This document shows positions 15,504 to 24,207 of a stretch of 64,000 nt of DNA, piece after piece. Both the position numbers and the translations under genes were made by a program. Position 1 is the first letter of the stretch. Each line of letters begins with the position of its first letter. The stretch spans positions 111,054 to 175,053 of the forward strand of contig MKUZ01000006.1 of NCBI GenBank assembly GCA_001899065.1, read 5' to 3'. The notes below the pieces were generated by a model, which did not search any database, was not told the DNA's origin, and worked only from the letters and a program-made list of their open reading frames with translations. This stretch comes from Devosia sp. 66-22. GTDB taxonomy: Bacteria; Pseudomonadota; Alphaproteobacteria; Rhizobiales; Devosiaceae.

Positions 15504-17715
15504 CGAGAGCGGCCGGGGGGCCCTCGAACACCACGGCGCCGCCATCGTGGCCGGCACCGGGGCCAAGGTCGATGACCCAGTCGGCACGCGAAATCACGTC
15601 GAGGTTGTGTTCGATGACGATGACACTCGAGCCGGCATCGACCAGCCGGTCGAACAGGCCGATCAGCGTATCGACGTCGTGCATGTGAAGGCCCGTGGTA
15701 GGCTCGTCGAGCACGTAGATATTGCCCGACTTGCCAAGTTCGGCGGCAAGCTTCAGGCGCTGGCGCTCGCCGCCTGAGAGAGTCGAGAGCGGCTGGCCGA
15801 GAGTCAGGTAGCCAAGGCCGACATCGACGAGGCCCTGCAGGATCTTCTTGATCGGCCCCTCGGTGAAGAAGCCCGCGGCATCGCCGACGTTCATCTCGTA
15901 GATGTCGCTGATCGACTTGCCGCGCAGCTTGTGCTCGAGCACCTCGTCGGTGAAGCGCTTGCCGTTGCAGGTCTCGCAAGTCGTGATCATGGGATCAAGG
16001 TGAGCGAGGTCGGTATAGATGACGCCCAGCCCGTTGCAGTCCGGGCACGCGCCTTTGGAGTTGGCCGAAAACAGCGCCGCATCCTCGCCGGTCGCCTTGG
16101 CGAAGGCCTTGCGGACATTGTCGAGGATGCCGGTATAGGTCGCGGTGTTGGAGCGGCGCGAACCGCGGGCCAGGGTCTGGTCGATGATGATCGTATCGGG
16201 GTAGGCCGCCGGCAGCGCCGTCTGGATCAGCGAGGACTTGCCCGCACCGGCAACGCCGGTGACGACAGTCAGCGTGCCGGCGGGAATGTCGACGCTGACC
16301 TTTTTGAGGTTGTTGAGCGTCGCGTTCCTGACGCTCAGCTTGCCGGTCGGCTTGCGCAGCGCGGTCTTGACCGACTGGTGCTTGAGGATGTGGTCGCCAG
16401 TGAGCGTGCCCGACTTAAGCAGGCCCTTGTAGTCGCCCGCGTAGACCACCTGCCCGCCCTTTGAGCCGGCGAGCGGGCCCATATCGACGATGTGGTCGCC
16501 GATGGCCATCATGTCAGGCTTATGCTCGACGATCAGAACGGTGTTTCCCTTGTCGCGGAGCTGTGTCATCAGTCCGGCGAGGCGACCCACATCGTGCGGG
16601 TGGAGGCCGACGCTGGGCTCGTCGAAGACATAGGTGAGGTCGGTGAGCGAGGAGCCGAGATGGCGCACCATCTTGACGCGCTGGCTCTCGCCGCCCGACA
16701 GGGTCGAGCTCTCGCGATCGAGACTGAGGTAGCCGAGGCCGATGGTGACCAGGTTCTCGAGGCGTGCCGCGAGCGCGTCGAGCATCGGCTGCACTTCCTT
16801 GGCCTTGATGGCGCGCACAAAGGGTGCGAGGTCGCTGACCTGCATGGCCGACAGCTCGGCGATGTTCTTCTTGTTGATCCGGCTGCCCAGCGCCGCCTGG
16901 TTGAGACGCGCGCCCTGGCAGGCGGGACACCGCTTGCGGGTGAAGATCTTGTCGTACTCGACGCGCACATGCGGCTGGAGCTGCTCGGGGTCCTTGGACC
17001 CCATGCCCTTCTTGAGCTTGACCACCACACCCTCATAGGTGAGGCCGATCTTGCCGACCTTGATCTTGCGGCCATCGTCGAGGTCGAGGAGGTTGGCGCG
17101 CTCCTCCTTGGTGTACTTCCTGATGGGCTTGTCCATGTCGAAGTAGCCGGAGTTGCGATAGATCTCCCACCACCAGCTATCGACGGCGAAGTCCTTGGGG
17201 AGCAATGCGCCCTCATTGAGCGACTTGCTCTCGTCGAGCACCGCGCTCATGTCCATGGCCGCGACCTGGCCGATGCCCTCGCACTCTGTGCACATGCCGC
17301 GGGGATCGTTGTAGGAATAGAAGCCGTAGGAGCTGAGATGCGGCTGGGCCACGCGCGAGAAGACGACGCGCAGCATCTGCGCGGTGTCGGTGACCGTCGC
17401 CACGGTCGAGCGCGAATTGCCGCCCAGCCGCTGCTGGTCGACGACGATGGCCGCCGAGATGTTGTCGAGGGAATCCGCGTCGGGCTGGCCGTAGTGCGGC
17501 ATGAATTGCTGCACGAAGGCGGGGTAGGTTTCGTTGATGAGCCGCTGGCTTTCGGCCGCGATGGTGCCGAACACGAGCGAGGATTTGCCCGAGCCCGACA
17601 CACCGGTGAACACGGTGATCTTGCGCTTGGGAATATCGAGCGAGACGTTCTTGAGATTGTTCTCGCGGGCGCCGCGGATCTGGATGGAGCCGTAAGCGGT
17701 GTCGTCGTGAGCCAT
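15442..17715 (-). CDS. UvrA-like class II excinuclease ATPase
   Basis: This 757-residue protein has two ABC ATPase modules, with Walker A GVSGSGKSS and GVAGAGKSS and signatures LSGGESQRV and LSGGERQRL. It has zinc-finger cysteine pairs (CTECEGIG; CPACQG; CPDCNGLG and CETCNGKR). It is ~200 residues shorter than UvrA itself, consistent with class II UvrA paralogues that lack the UvrB-interaction domain. Some of these are linked to drug or DNA-damage resistance. GGGAGAG precedes the ATG. The last 62 bases overlap the convergent kinase gene. Confidence 0.9.
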   Translation of the reverse strand: MAHDDTAYGSIQIRGARENNLKNVSLDIPKRKITVFTGVSGSGKSSLVFGTIAAESQRLINETYPAFVQQFMPHYGQPDADSLDNISAAIVVDQQRLGGNSRSTVATVTDTAQMLRVVFSRVAQPHLSSYGFYSYNDPRGMCTECEGIGQVAAMDMSAVLDESKSLNEGALLPKDFAVDSWWWEIYRNSGYFDMDKPIRKYTKEERANLLDLDDGRKIKVGKIGLTYEGVVVKLKKGMGSKDPEQLQPHVRVEYDKIFTRKRCPACQGARLNQAALGSRINKKNIAELSAMQVSDLAPFVRAIKAKEVQPMLDALAARLENLVTIGLGYLSLDRESSTLSGGESQRVKMVRHLGSSLTDLTYVFDEPSVGLHPHDVGRLAGLMTQLRDKGNTVLIVEHKPDMMAIGDHIVDMGPLAGSKGGQVVYAGDYKGLLKSGTLTGDHILKHQSVKTALRKPTGKLSVRNATLNNLKKVSVDIPAGTLTVVTGVAGAGKSSLIQTALPAAYPDTIIIDQTLARGSRRSNTATYTGILDNVRKAFAKATGEDAALFSANSKGACPDCNGLGVIYTDLAHLDPMITTCETCNGKRFTDEVLEHKLRGKSISDIYEMNVGDAAGFFTEGPIKKILQGLVDVGLGYLTLGQPLSTLSGGERQRLKLAAELGKSGNIYVLDEPTTGLHMHDVDTLIGLFDRLVDAGSSVIVIEHNLDVISRADWVIDLGPGAGHDGGAVVFEGPPAALVKAKGSLTGAFLAKRAGTSA

Positions 17716-17873
17716 GTATCTCTCCCTCGCTCGCTAGAATGTCGTCCGACTGAGGGCGATTTCGACTCGCCCCGCGCCGGGACGCGCCACAAAGCACGGC
17801 GGGACCGCCGCGCCAAGCGGAATAACTCCGTACCATGCGCCCAGAATTTCGGGCGTTTGCGCTGTCGGACGCG

Positions 17874-18332
17874 TCAGGCGACGGCCTTTCGGAGCATCGC
17901 GGCCAGCTTCTTTTCCTCGGCGTCGCCGATCTTGAGCAGGGCGAACGAGGTGGGCCACATACTGCCGTCGTCGAGCCTGGCGCTGGTGCCGAAGCCGACG
18001 GTGGCGTAGCGCTCCTTGAACTTGACGCCGGGAGTGAAGAAGCACACGGCTTTGCCGTCCGTTCCCGCCCAGGCCGGCAGGCCGTACCAGGTCTTGCCGG
18101 CGAGGCCGGGCGCATTGGCGCGCACGATCGCGTCGAGCTTTTCGGCCAGCTGGCGGTCGGTGCCGGTGAGCTTGGCGATGGCCGCCTTGAGGTCGGCCTC
18201 GCCATTGGCGCCGCCCTTCTTGCGCTCGGCCTTGGTGGCCTGCATGGCTTCGATCTCCTCGGCGGAGAACGCGGCCTTGGCCTTTTTGGCGGCGGGCTTG
18301 GCGGGTGCTTTCTGGGTCTTGCTGGTGGCCAT
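17874..18332 (-). CDS. DUF1801 domain protein
   Basis: This encodes 152 residues starting at an ATG with GAGGAGG eight bases upstream. A Lys/Ala-rich N-terminus (TSKTQKAPAKPAAKKAKAAF), probably disordered or nucleic-acid-binding, precedes a DUF1801-type domain with KTWYGLPAW and KAVCFFTPGVKFKERYATVGF. The function of DUF1801 proteins is not established; some are annotated as iron-chaperone-like (YdhG). It follows the ArsR-family gene by 25 bases on the same strand, and ArsR/DUF1801 pairs are common. Confidence 0.8.
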   Translation of the reverse strand: MATSKTQKAPAKPAAKKAKAAFSAEEIEAMQATKAERKKGGANGEADLKAAIAKLTGTDRQLAEKLDAIVRANAPGLAGKTWYGLPAWAGTDGKAVCFFTPGVKFKERYATVGFGTSARLDDGSMWPTSFALLKIGDAEEKKLAAMLRKAVA

Positions 18333-18357
18333 GTGCTGGTCCTCCTCGTTGAGTGGG

Positions 18358-18681
18358 CTACTGATCCATGCGCTTGAGCAGGTCTTCGAGATTGTCGAGG
18401 CGACTTTCCCAAAAGCCGGCCATCTGCCGCGTCCAGTCGAGGAGCGGCGTGAGCGCGCCAAGCTGCGCGCTGTAGTGGGTGTTGCGCCCCTCGTGCCGGT
18501 CGCGCACGAGGCCCGCCTGTTTGAGGACGCCCAGATGCTTGGAGACGACGGGCTGCGAAACGCCGGCCTTCTCGGTGAGGGCACCGACGGTCTTTTCGCC
18601 CTCGCGGCAGAGCTGTTCGAAGATGCCCCGCCGCGTGGGGTCGGAGAGGGTCTTGAAGAGAACATCCTCAGTGTTCGGCAT
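18358..18681 (-). CDS. ArsR-family transcriptional repressor
   Basis: This 107-residue winged-helix protein has LFKTLSDPTRRGIFEQL at the N-terminus and the recognition helix region VSQPVVSKHLGVLKQAGLV. It contains one cysteine (C in QLCREGE) but not the CVC metal box of ArsR/SmtB sensors, so it is probably of the non-metal, DUF1801/SRPBCC-associated type. It likely represses its own operon through the repeat at 18703-18734. The ATG at 18681 gives the standard family N-terminus; an upstream in-frame extension is open but less likely. Confidence 0.85.
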   Translation of the reverse strand: MPNTEDVLFKTLSDPTRRGIFEQLCREGEKTVGALTEKAGVSQPVVSKHLGVLKQAGLVRDRHEGRNTHYSAQLGALTPLLDWTRQMAGFWESRLDNLEDLLKRMDQ

Positions 18682-18702
18682 GGCGCAAATCCATATCCGG
18701 AT

Positions 18703-18745
18703 GGCTATGAGTAGACGTATAGCCACATAGCTATGAGTTAGTCAA
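18703..18745 (-). promoter_or_regulatory. Promoter and probable operator of the ArsR-DUF1801 operon
   Basis: On the minus strand TTGACT (18745-18740) and TATACG (18721-18716) are separated by 18 bases, a good sigma-70-type promoter. The spacer carries ATAGC-N6-GCTAT (18719-18734), and a second arm GGCTAT at 18703-18708 pairs with ATAGCC at 18719-18724. The repeat covers the -10 region, as expected for autorepression by the ArsR protein. Confidence 0.55.
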
Positions 18746-18825
18746 GCGGCGTCGACTTGACCTGGATCAAGGCCGCCCGTCCTGCCGCGTGCGAGCAAGA
18801 GGCCAGCACAGCACGGAGATGACAG

Positions 18826-18930
18826 ATGCCGCTCGAAACCACGCTAGCCCTTGCCGCGATTATCGTCGTCTTCGGCGGCTACGCCCTGCTGCTCGGCTGG
18901 GCGCTGTGGTACACGAACCGGAAGGCCTGA
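18826..18930 (+). CDS. 34-residue single-helix membrane peptide
   Basis: A short frame begins with ATG at 18826, eight bases after GGAG, and ends at 18930. The product is almost entirely one transmembrane helix (ALAAIIVVFGGYALLLGWAL) followed by the positively charged tail WYTNRKA, predicting N-out/C-in topology. The clean hydrophobic design and ribosome site argue that it is real. It is divergent from the ArsR operon and ends seven bases before the helicase stop. The function is unknown. Confidence 0.55.
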   Translation: MPLETTLALAAIIVVFGGYALLLGWALWYTNRKA

Positions 18931-18937
18931 GCGGCGT

Positions 18938-20044
18938 TCAGACCACGACGGTGATCTGCTCGCTGGCGCGGGTGACGCCGGTATAGAGCCAGCGGCGGCG
19001 ATCGTCGCGGAAGACGAAACTCTCGTCGAACAGATAGACCTTGTCCCACTGCGAGCCCTGCGCCTTGTGCACGGTGAGGCAGTAGCCGAAGGTGAATTCG
19101 TCGAAGCGCCGCCGCTCGGGCCAGCTCAACTGATCCTCCTCGCCCGAAAAGAAGGCCGAGTGGGTGACGACGTGCACCTTGCCCTTCTTGCCGGTGTGGG
19201 TGGTTTCCTCGTCGGGCAGCAGATCCATCGAGTAGCGGTTGGACGAGCGCTTCTTGACGTCGGCGGCGGTCCAGATCTGGCCGTTGAGCAGGCGCTTCTG
19301 CGGATTGTTGCGCAGACAAACGAGGCGGTCGCCGGCGACGGGCTCGTGCTCGGGCAGGTTCTTGAGCTCGCGCAGGCGGTCATTGTAGTCGACGCGGGTC
19401 TTGTTGCGGCCCACCAGAACCTGGTCGGCGCCGACCACCGCCTCGCGGTCGACCTCGGATTTTGGAATGACGATCGAGTCGTCGTAGCGGCCATAGTCGA
19501 GATAGCCGCCCTCGCGGATTTCCATCGACATGCGAATGATCGGGTTGTCCGCCGCCTGGCGGTGGATTTCGGTGAGCATCACGTCGGGCTCGTGCGCGGT
19601 GAAATAGCCCGCGCCCTGCACCGGAGGAAGCTGGAACGGATCGCCCAGGACGAGGACCTTTGTGCCGAAGCTCAACAGATCCTTGGCCAGCGGCTCATCG
19701 ACCATCGAGACTTCATCGATGACGATCAGATCGGCGGTGAGCACTTCGCTTTCGGGATCGAGGGCGAAGCGCGGCTCGCCGTCCTTTTCCGACACCAGCG
19801 TGTAGATCAGCGAGTGGATGGTGGATGCGCCCTTGCAACCCTTCTTGCGCATCACCAGCGCAGCCTTGCCGGTGAAGGCGGCATATTTGACCGAGCGCAC
19901 GCCCTCGGCGAGGTAGCGGGCGAGCGTGGACTTGCCGGTGCCAGCCCAGCCGAAGAGGCGAAAGACCTGCGGGCCGTTCTTGTCCTTGAGCCACTCGCTG
20001 ACGGCGAGGAGCGCGTCGTCCTGCTGGGGAGACCAGGTGGGCAT
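18938..20044 (-). CDS. RecD-like superfamily 1 DNA helicase
   Basis: This 368-residue ATPase has the SF1B motifs in order: Walker A GWAGTGKST (~residue 31), the Walker B segment LIVIDEVSMVDE, motif III LGDPFQLPPVQG, and the C-terminal TVHKAQGSQWD and YTGVTRA. It lacks the long N-terminal domain of full RecD2, so it is a compact RecD/Dda-like helicase for DNA repair. Its ATG shares one base with the stop of the upstream FAH gene (TGATG on the minus strand), so the two are co-translated although functionally unrelated. Confidence 0.88.
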   Translation of the reverse strand: MPTWSPQQDDALLAVSEWLKDKNGPQVFRLFGWAGTGKSTLARYLAEGVRSVKYAAFTGKAALVMRKKGCKGASTIHSLIYTLVSEKDGEPRFALDPESEVLTADLIVIDEVSMVDEPLAKDLLSFGTKVLVLGDPFQLPPVQGAGYFTAHEPDVMLTEIHRQAADNPIIRMSMEIREGGYLDYGRYDDSIVIPKSEVDREAVVGADQVLVGRNKTRVDYNDRLRELKNLPEHEPVAGDRLVCLRNNPQKRLLNGQIWTAADVKKRSSNRYSMDLLPDEETTHTGKKGKVHVVTHSAFFSGEEDQLSWPERRRFDEFTFGYCLTVHKAQGSQWDKVYLFDESFVFRDDRRRWLYTGVTRASEQITVVV

Positions 20045-20736
20045 CAGGCGATCGTCGTTCCAACGCTGCCGACGCCATCGATCGTCCCCTCGAGGCGGTC
20101 GCCGCGATTGACCGCCGCGACGCCGGACGGCGTGCCGGTGAAGATCAGGTCGCCCGGCATGAGGGTGACGAAGCCCGACAGGTAGGCGATGGCGTCGGGC
20201 ACCGACCAGATCATGCCGGAGATGTCGCCGAGCTGGCGGCTGAAGCCATTGACCGAAAGCTCGATACGTCCGGCGTCGGGGTGGCCGATGCGGCTCGCGG
20301 GGCTCAAATCGCCGATCGGGGCGGAGGCGTCGAAGCCCTTGGCCATGTCCCACGGCCGGCCGAGCTTCTTGGCTTCGCCCTGGAGGTCACGGCGGGTCAG
20401 GTCGATGCCCGCAGCGTAACCCCAGACATGGTCGAGCGCTGCGCCGGCATCGATGCCCGTCGCCTCGCGACCGATGGCCACCACGAGCTCGATCTCGTGG
20501 TGGAGGTCACGGGTGGCCGGCGGATAGGGCGTGTCGGCGCCCGATATCACCAGCGCATCGGCAGGCTTGGTGAAGAAGAAGGGCGGCTCGCGGCTCGGGT
20601 CGTGGCCCATTTCCCGCGCATGCTCGGCATAATTGCGCCCGACGCAGAAGATGCGACGGACGGGGAAGAAGGCGGCGTCGTCGCCGGCAACGGGGACGAC
20701 GGGCTGGGCGGGCGGATCGATGACGTAGTTGGGCAT
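20044..20736 (-). CDS. Fumarylacetoacetate hydrolase-family protein (acyl/fumarylpyruvate hydrolase-like)
   Basis: This encodes 230 residues with the FAH-fold landmarks: IFCVGRNYAEHAREMG, FTKPADALV, the metal-binding HHEIELVVAIG, GYAAGIDLTRRD, and TGTPSGVAAV near the end. The size fits fumarylpyruvate/acylpyruvate hydrolases, which cleave C-C bonds in aromatic ring breakdown. No aromatic pathway genes are adjacent, so the substrate is unclear. It is the first gene of a two-gene operon with the helicase. Confidence 0.88.
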   Translation of the reverse strand: MPNYVIDPPAQPVVPVAGDDAAFFPVRRIFCVGRNYAEHAREMGHDPSREPPFFFTKPADALVISGADTPYPPATRDLHHEIELVVAIGREATGIDAGAALDHVWGYAAGIDLTRRDLQGEAKKLGRPWDMAKGFDASAPIGDLSPASRIGHPDAGRIELSVNGFSRQLGDISGMIWSVPDAIAYLSGFVTLMPGDLIFTGTPSGVAAVNRGDRLEGTIDGVGSVGTTIA

Positions 20737-20809
20737 AGGGAAGTCTCGCGAACAGGCCGCGAGACTAGACGATATCGACCGTAAACAAAACGGGAACTTG
20801 CGCGGCGCG

Positions 20810-22177
20810 CTAGATCTGCCCGGCCGGCAGGTCCGGCTCGAGGTTCTGGTCCACCGACAGCCACTGCTTCTGCACCGGCCTGGACGAGTGCTTGTGGCCG
20901 GCGCCGTCGCGATAGAAGGCGGGCTTCCTGTTGCGCGGGTCGCGGTGCATGACGCCGTCCTTCATGATCATCGAGAAGCGGGCGGGACCGACGAGGACGT
21001 CCTGGTCCTCGAGCGGATTGCCGTCCACGATGAGGAGATCGGCCAGCGCGCCGTGCTTGACGATGCCCAGCTCACCCTTGTGACCCATCAGATCGGCGCC
21101 GACGCCGGTGGCGCAGCGCAGCGCTTCGGCCGGGGTGTAGCCGAAGAACTTGACGAAGTGACCGATGTCGCGCGCGTTCTGCCCGATGGGCGTGATGGTG
21201 AAGCCGTAGTCGCCGCCCACCACGACGCGCATGTTGCGCTTGCGCATCTCGTGGTAGGTCGCGATCGTGAACTCGATCTTGCGGAACAGGTTCATCTCCT
21301 CGACGCGGGCGCGCGTCATGCCGACGACGTCACCCTCATAGACCGAGTTGTGGACGAGGCCGAAGGCCGGGCCGACGATGACGCGGTCCTTGACGGCTTC
21401 GAGCATGTCGAGCGCTTCTTCGTCGGCATAGTCGCAATGATAGATGCAGTCGACGCCGGCGCGGACGGCGCGCTTGACCGATTCGGCAGCACGCGAATGG
21501 CAGGCGACGCGCTTGCCGAAATCGTGCGCGGTAGCGACACCGACGGTCAGCTCTTCCTCGGAGATGGAGACGATCTCGGCGGGCGCGTTGGAGACGAAGT
21601 CATCGCCCGACACGTTGAACTTCACATTGTCGACGCCTTCGCGACAGCACAGGCGCACCGCCCTGCGGATTTCGTCGACACCGTCGGCGATCATGCCGAA
21701 GCTCTCGAAATTGGTGTGGTGCTTGCGTTCGTCGCCGAGGCCGCCGGTGACGGTGATCTCGGGGCCGGCGGCGCGGTAGCGTGGGCCGGCGAGGAAGCCG
21801 TCCTCGATCTCCTGGCGCACCACCACGTCGAGGCGCAGCTTGGCGGAAGCGGCCGAATAGGCCGAGGTGAAGCCGCAATCGAGCAGGAACGTCGCATTGC
21901 GCATGGTGCGCAGCAGATGCTCCTCGGGCGGGATTTCGCCGAGGTCCTGGTTGCGCGCGGGGCCGACGAAGCTCAGATGGCAGTGGCCTTCGACCATGCC
22001 GGGCATCAGGAACTGGCCCTTGCCGTCGATCACTTCGGCGGCGCGGCCGGCATCGATGTGCTCGCTGCCCCTGGCGACGCCGGTGATGTAGTTGCCTTCG
22101 ACCAGCACCTCACCGGGATAGGCTGCATCCTCGATACCGTCCCAGACGGTGACGTTCTTGATCAGATAAGAGCCCAT
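20810..22177 (-). CDS. Metal-dependent amidohydrolase
   Basis: This 455-residue amidohydrolase-superfamily enzyme has the N-terminal metal site EGHCHLSF after a beta-sandwich segment, ACHSRAAESVKRAVRAG and IYHCDYAD in the barrel, GGDYG near residue 340, and the C-terminal GALADLLIVDGNPLEDQ. It resembles prolidase/imidazolonepropionase-like hydrolases that open cyclic or peptide amides. GGGGAGG precedes the ATG at 22177. It is divergent from the HTH/sugar-binding fusion regulator, which may control it. The substrate is unknown. Confidence 0.87.
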   Translation of the reverse strand: MGSYLIKNVTVWDGIEDAAYPGEVLVEGNYITGVARGSEHIDAGRAAEVIDGKGQFLMPGMVEGHCHLSFVGPARNQDLGEIPPEEHLLRTMRNATFLLDCGFTSAYSAASAKLRLDVVVRQEIEDGFLAGPRYRAAGPEITVTGGLGDERKHHTNFESFGMIADGVDEIRRAVRLCCREGVDNVKFNVSGDDFVSNAPAEIVSISEEELTVGVATAHDFGKRVACHSRAAESVKRAVRAGVDCIYHCDYADEEALDMLEAVKDRVIVGPAFGLVHNSVYEGDVVGMTRARVEEMNLFRKIEFTIATYHEMRKRNMRVVVGGDYGFTITPIGQNARDIGHFVKFFGYTPAEALRCATGVGADLMGHKGELGIVKHGALADLLIVDGNPLEDQDVLVGPARFSMIMKDGVMHRDPRNRKPAFYRDGAGHKHSSRPVQKQWLSVDQNLEPDLPAGQI

Positions 22178-22306
22178 GATGTCCTCCCCTTTTGCGCCAA
22201 CGATAGTCGCGCCCGGCCACTGATCCAGCCGCGTTGTTCGCGAGGTAGTCCGCTATTTGAGACGATTTCCTTGACTCGCCGCGCCGGATTTCGTTGCCTC
22301 CGGCGC

Positions 22307-23689
22307 ATGGGAGAGGAACGGGGAAACGGCGTCGATGGGGCGATCCGCCTGTTGCTGGCGCTGGCTAGGGCCGGCGGCACGGCGCGGACGAGCGAGTTGA
22401 TCGCAACGACCGGGCTGCCGCGGGCAAGCCTGTTCCGGATGGCCAAGGCGCTCGCCGGTGAGGGCGTACTGACGCTCGAGCGAGGGCGAATGGCGCTAGG
22501 ACCGGCAGTCCGCGCGATCCTGGGCGTCCACGCGGCGCAGGTGGCGCGCGAGGACGAGGCGCGGCAGCAGCGGATGCCCAATCTGCTGCGACCGGCCCAT
22601 GGCGTGGCCGGCGGCGCGGACAGGCGCATTGCACTCAGCCGACCGAGCGTGAGGCGCAGCAGCCGCCGCTTCCGCATCGGCTTTGCCAATGCCTCGCTCG
22701 ACAATCCGTGGCGCGTGGCGCTGATGCACGCGGTGGAGCATGGCGCCTCGGCGCTGGGCAACCGGGTCGAGCGGGTCGACATCCGCACGGCCAATTACGA
22801 CGCGGCGCGGCAGGCCGATGACATCGCGACGCTCGCCCGGTCGGGGATCGACGGGCTGCTGGTGAGCGCGATCATGTCGCCCGACGTCGATGCCGCGGTG
22901 GCCGAGGTGCATCGCAGCGGGCTGCCGGTGGTGCTGGTGGACCGCGGCGTGTCGCCGGGGGTGCCGCACACGAGCTTCGTGACAACCTCCGACCACGCGA
23001 TCGGCAGCACGACGGCACTGTGGCTGGCCGAGACGCTCAAGGGCGAGGGCAATGTGCTGATGCTGCCGGGGCACCCGGAGGCGGAGCCGGCGCAGCGGCG
23101 GCTCGCGGCAGCTGAAACGATGTTCCGGAGCTTTCCGGGCATTCGCGTGCTCGGCATCCGCTGGACCTTCTGGTATCCGGAAGTGACGCGTGGCATCATC
23201 GAGGATGCGCTGGCGCGCTGGGGCAACGACATCTCGGGTGTATGGTGCGACAGCGGGCAGCAGGGGCTGGGCTCGCTCAGGGCGTTTGTCGCGGCCGGCA
23301 AGAAGCCGGGCGAAATCCCGCCGCATACGGGCGGCGACCAGAACCTTGCCTACAAGCTCGCCATCCGCAACCGCGTGAAGCTCGCCGCGATCGACTATCC
23401 GCCGGCGATGGGCGGACGGGCGGTGGAGGTGCTCTATGCCGCGATGTGTGGGCAATGGGTGCCGCGCGAAGTGGACATGCCCAGCGAAGTGATCATCACC
23501 AAAGGGCACTCGACGCGCTCGGTGCGCGCCGACGTGCTCGCGGAGGACCATGTGCGCTGGGACCTGCCTGACGACCTCATTCTGTCGACCGGGCTCGGGC
23601 CGGCCTACAATCCGCGCTCGTTCCGCATCCATTATCCTGGCAACCGCTACAACCGTTCGGCCGGCAGGCTGGTGGAGGACACGCCATGA
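22307..23689 (+). CDS. Fusion regulator: IclR-type HTH joined to a sugar-binding (Peripla_BP_4) domain
   Basis: This encodes 460 residues. Residues ~10-70 form an IclR-like winged helix (AIRLLLALARAGGTARTSEL..TGLPRASLFRMAKALAGEG). An Arg-rich linker follows to ~120, then a periplasmic-binding-type domain without a signal peptide (FRIGFANASLDNPWR..GLPVVLVDRGVS..GNVLMLPGHPEAEPA). The second part aligns with the exported sugar-binding protein at 25105-26238, for example NNPWR and GLPVIVFDRGVT there. It looks like a cytoplasmic sensor of the same ligand that acts as a LacI analogue with a different DNA-binding head. No good ribosome site precedes the ATG, so the start is moderately sure. It overlaps the next gene by ATGA. 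Confidence 0.8.
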   Translation: MGEERGNGVDGAIRLLLALARAGGTARTSELIATTGLPRASLFRMAKALAGEGVLTLERGRMALGPAVRAILGVHAAQVAREDEARQQRMPNLLRPAHGVAGGADRRIALSRPSVRRSSRRFRIGFANASLDNPWRVALMHAVEHGASALGNRVERVDIRTANYDAARQADDIATLARSGIDGLLVSAIMSPDVDAAVAEVHRSGLPVVLVDRGVSPGVPHTSFVTTSDHAIGSTTALWLAETLKGEGNVLMLPGHPEAEPAQRRLAAAETMFRSFPGIRVLGIRWTFWYPEVTRGIIEDALARWGNDISGVWCDSGQQGLGSLRAFVAAGKKPGEIPPHTGGDQNLAYKLAIRNRVKLAAIDYPPAMGGRAVEVLYAAMCGQWVPREVDMPSEVIITKGHSTRSVRADVLAEDHVRWDLPDDLILSTGLGPAYNPRSFRIHYPGNRYNRSAGRLVEDTP

Positions 23690-24207
23690 GTGTCATCGCG
23701 ACGACGGGCGTGGGCATGCTGGCGCGGCTGCTCAACCGGCTGGCGGGCACCGATACGATGACGGCGGCGGGCTTTGCCACGCGCGAAGGCTATGCCCGCT
23801 CGACGGTGTTCGACGTGACGCGGCGGATGGAGGCTGCCGGCATCCTGCAGCGCGATCTCGCGGGGACGCTGATGCCCGGTCCGGAACTGGTGCGGCTGTC
23901 GCTCGCCGAGCATGGCGTGGCGGCCCTGCACGGGCCGGCCGAGGCGCTGCTGACGCAACTCCGCGACGAGACGCACGCCACCGCCCGACTGGTGGCCACC
24001 GACGGGACCGTATTGCTGACGCTGACGGCGCGGCGCGGCGACGAGGAGGGCATGCTACTCGACGCGCCGGTGGGCGATGTCGCGCGGTTGACGCTGCGGC
24101 TGCGGCCCAATACTGGCCGCGCCGAACGCGACGATGCGCAGGCGCGGCTGCTGCGCGCCGCCCTGAGCCTTACCGATCACCTCAGCAATGGAGACGCCGA
24201 TGGCTGA
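23686..24207 (+). CDS. Small IclR-like winged-helix protein
   Basis: This 173-residue protein starts inside the stop of the fusion regulator (ATGA). The N-terminal half (MLARLLNRLAG..TAAGFATREGYARSTVFDVTRRMEAAGIL) has the spacing of an IclR winged helix. The remaining ~90 residues are too short for the full IclR effector domain but include ATARLVATDGTVLLTLTARRG, a partial match to its core. It is probably a regulatory partner of the upstream protein. A truncated or specialised IclR relative is the best description. Confidence 0.6.
   Translation: MSVIATTGVGMLARLLNRLAGTDTMTAAGFATREGYARSTVFDVTRRMEAAGILQRDLAGTLMPGPELVRLSLAEHGVAALHGPAEALLTQLRDETHATARLVATDGTVLLTLTARRGDEEGMLLDAPVGDVARLTLRLRPNTGRAERDDAQARLLRAALSLTDHLSNGDADG

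Noticed and set aside
20729-22306. A very long plus-strand open frame runs in front of the fusion regulator, which would extend it by over 500 residues.
   Set aside because: It is antisense to the clearly real amidohydrolase and has shadow-frame composition; homology begins only at the HTH after 22307.
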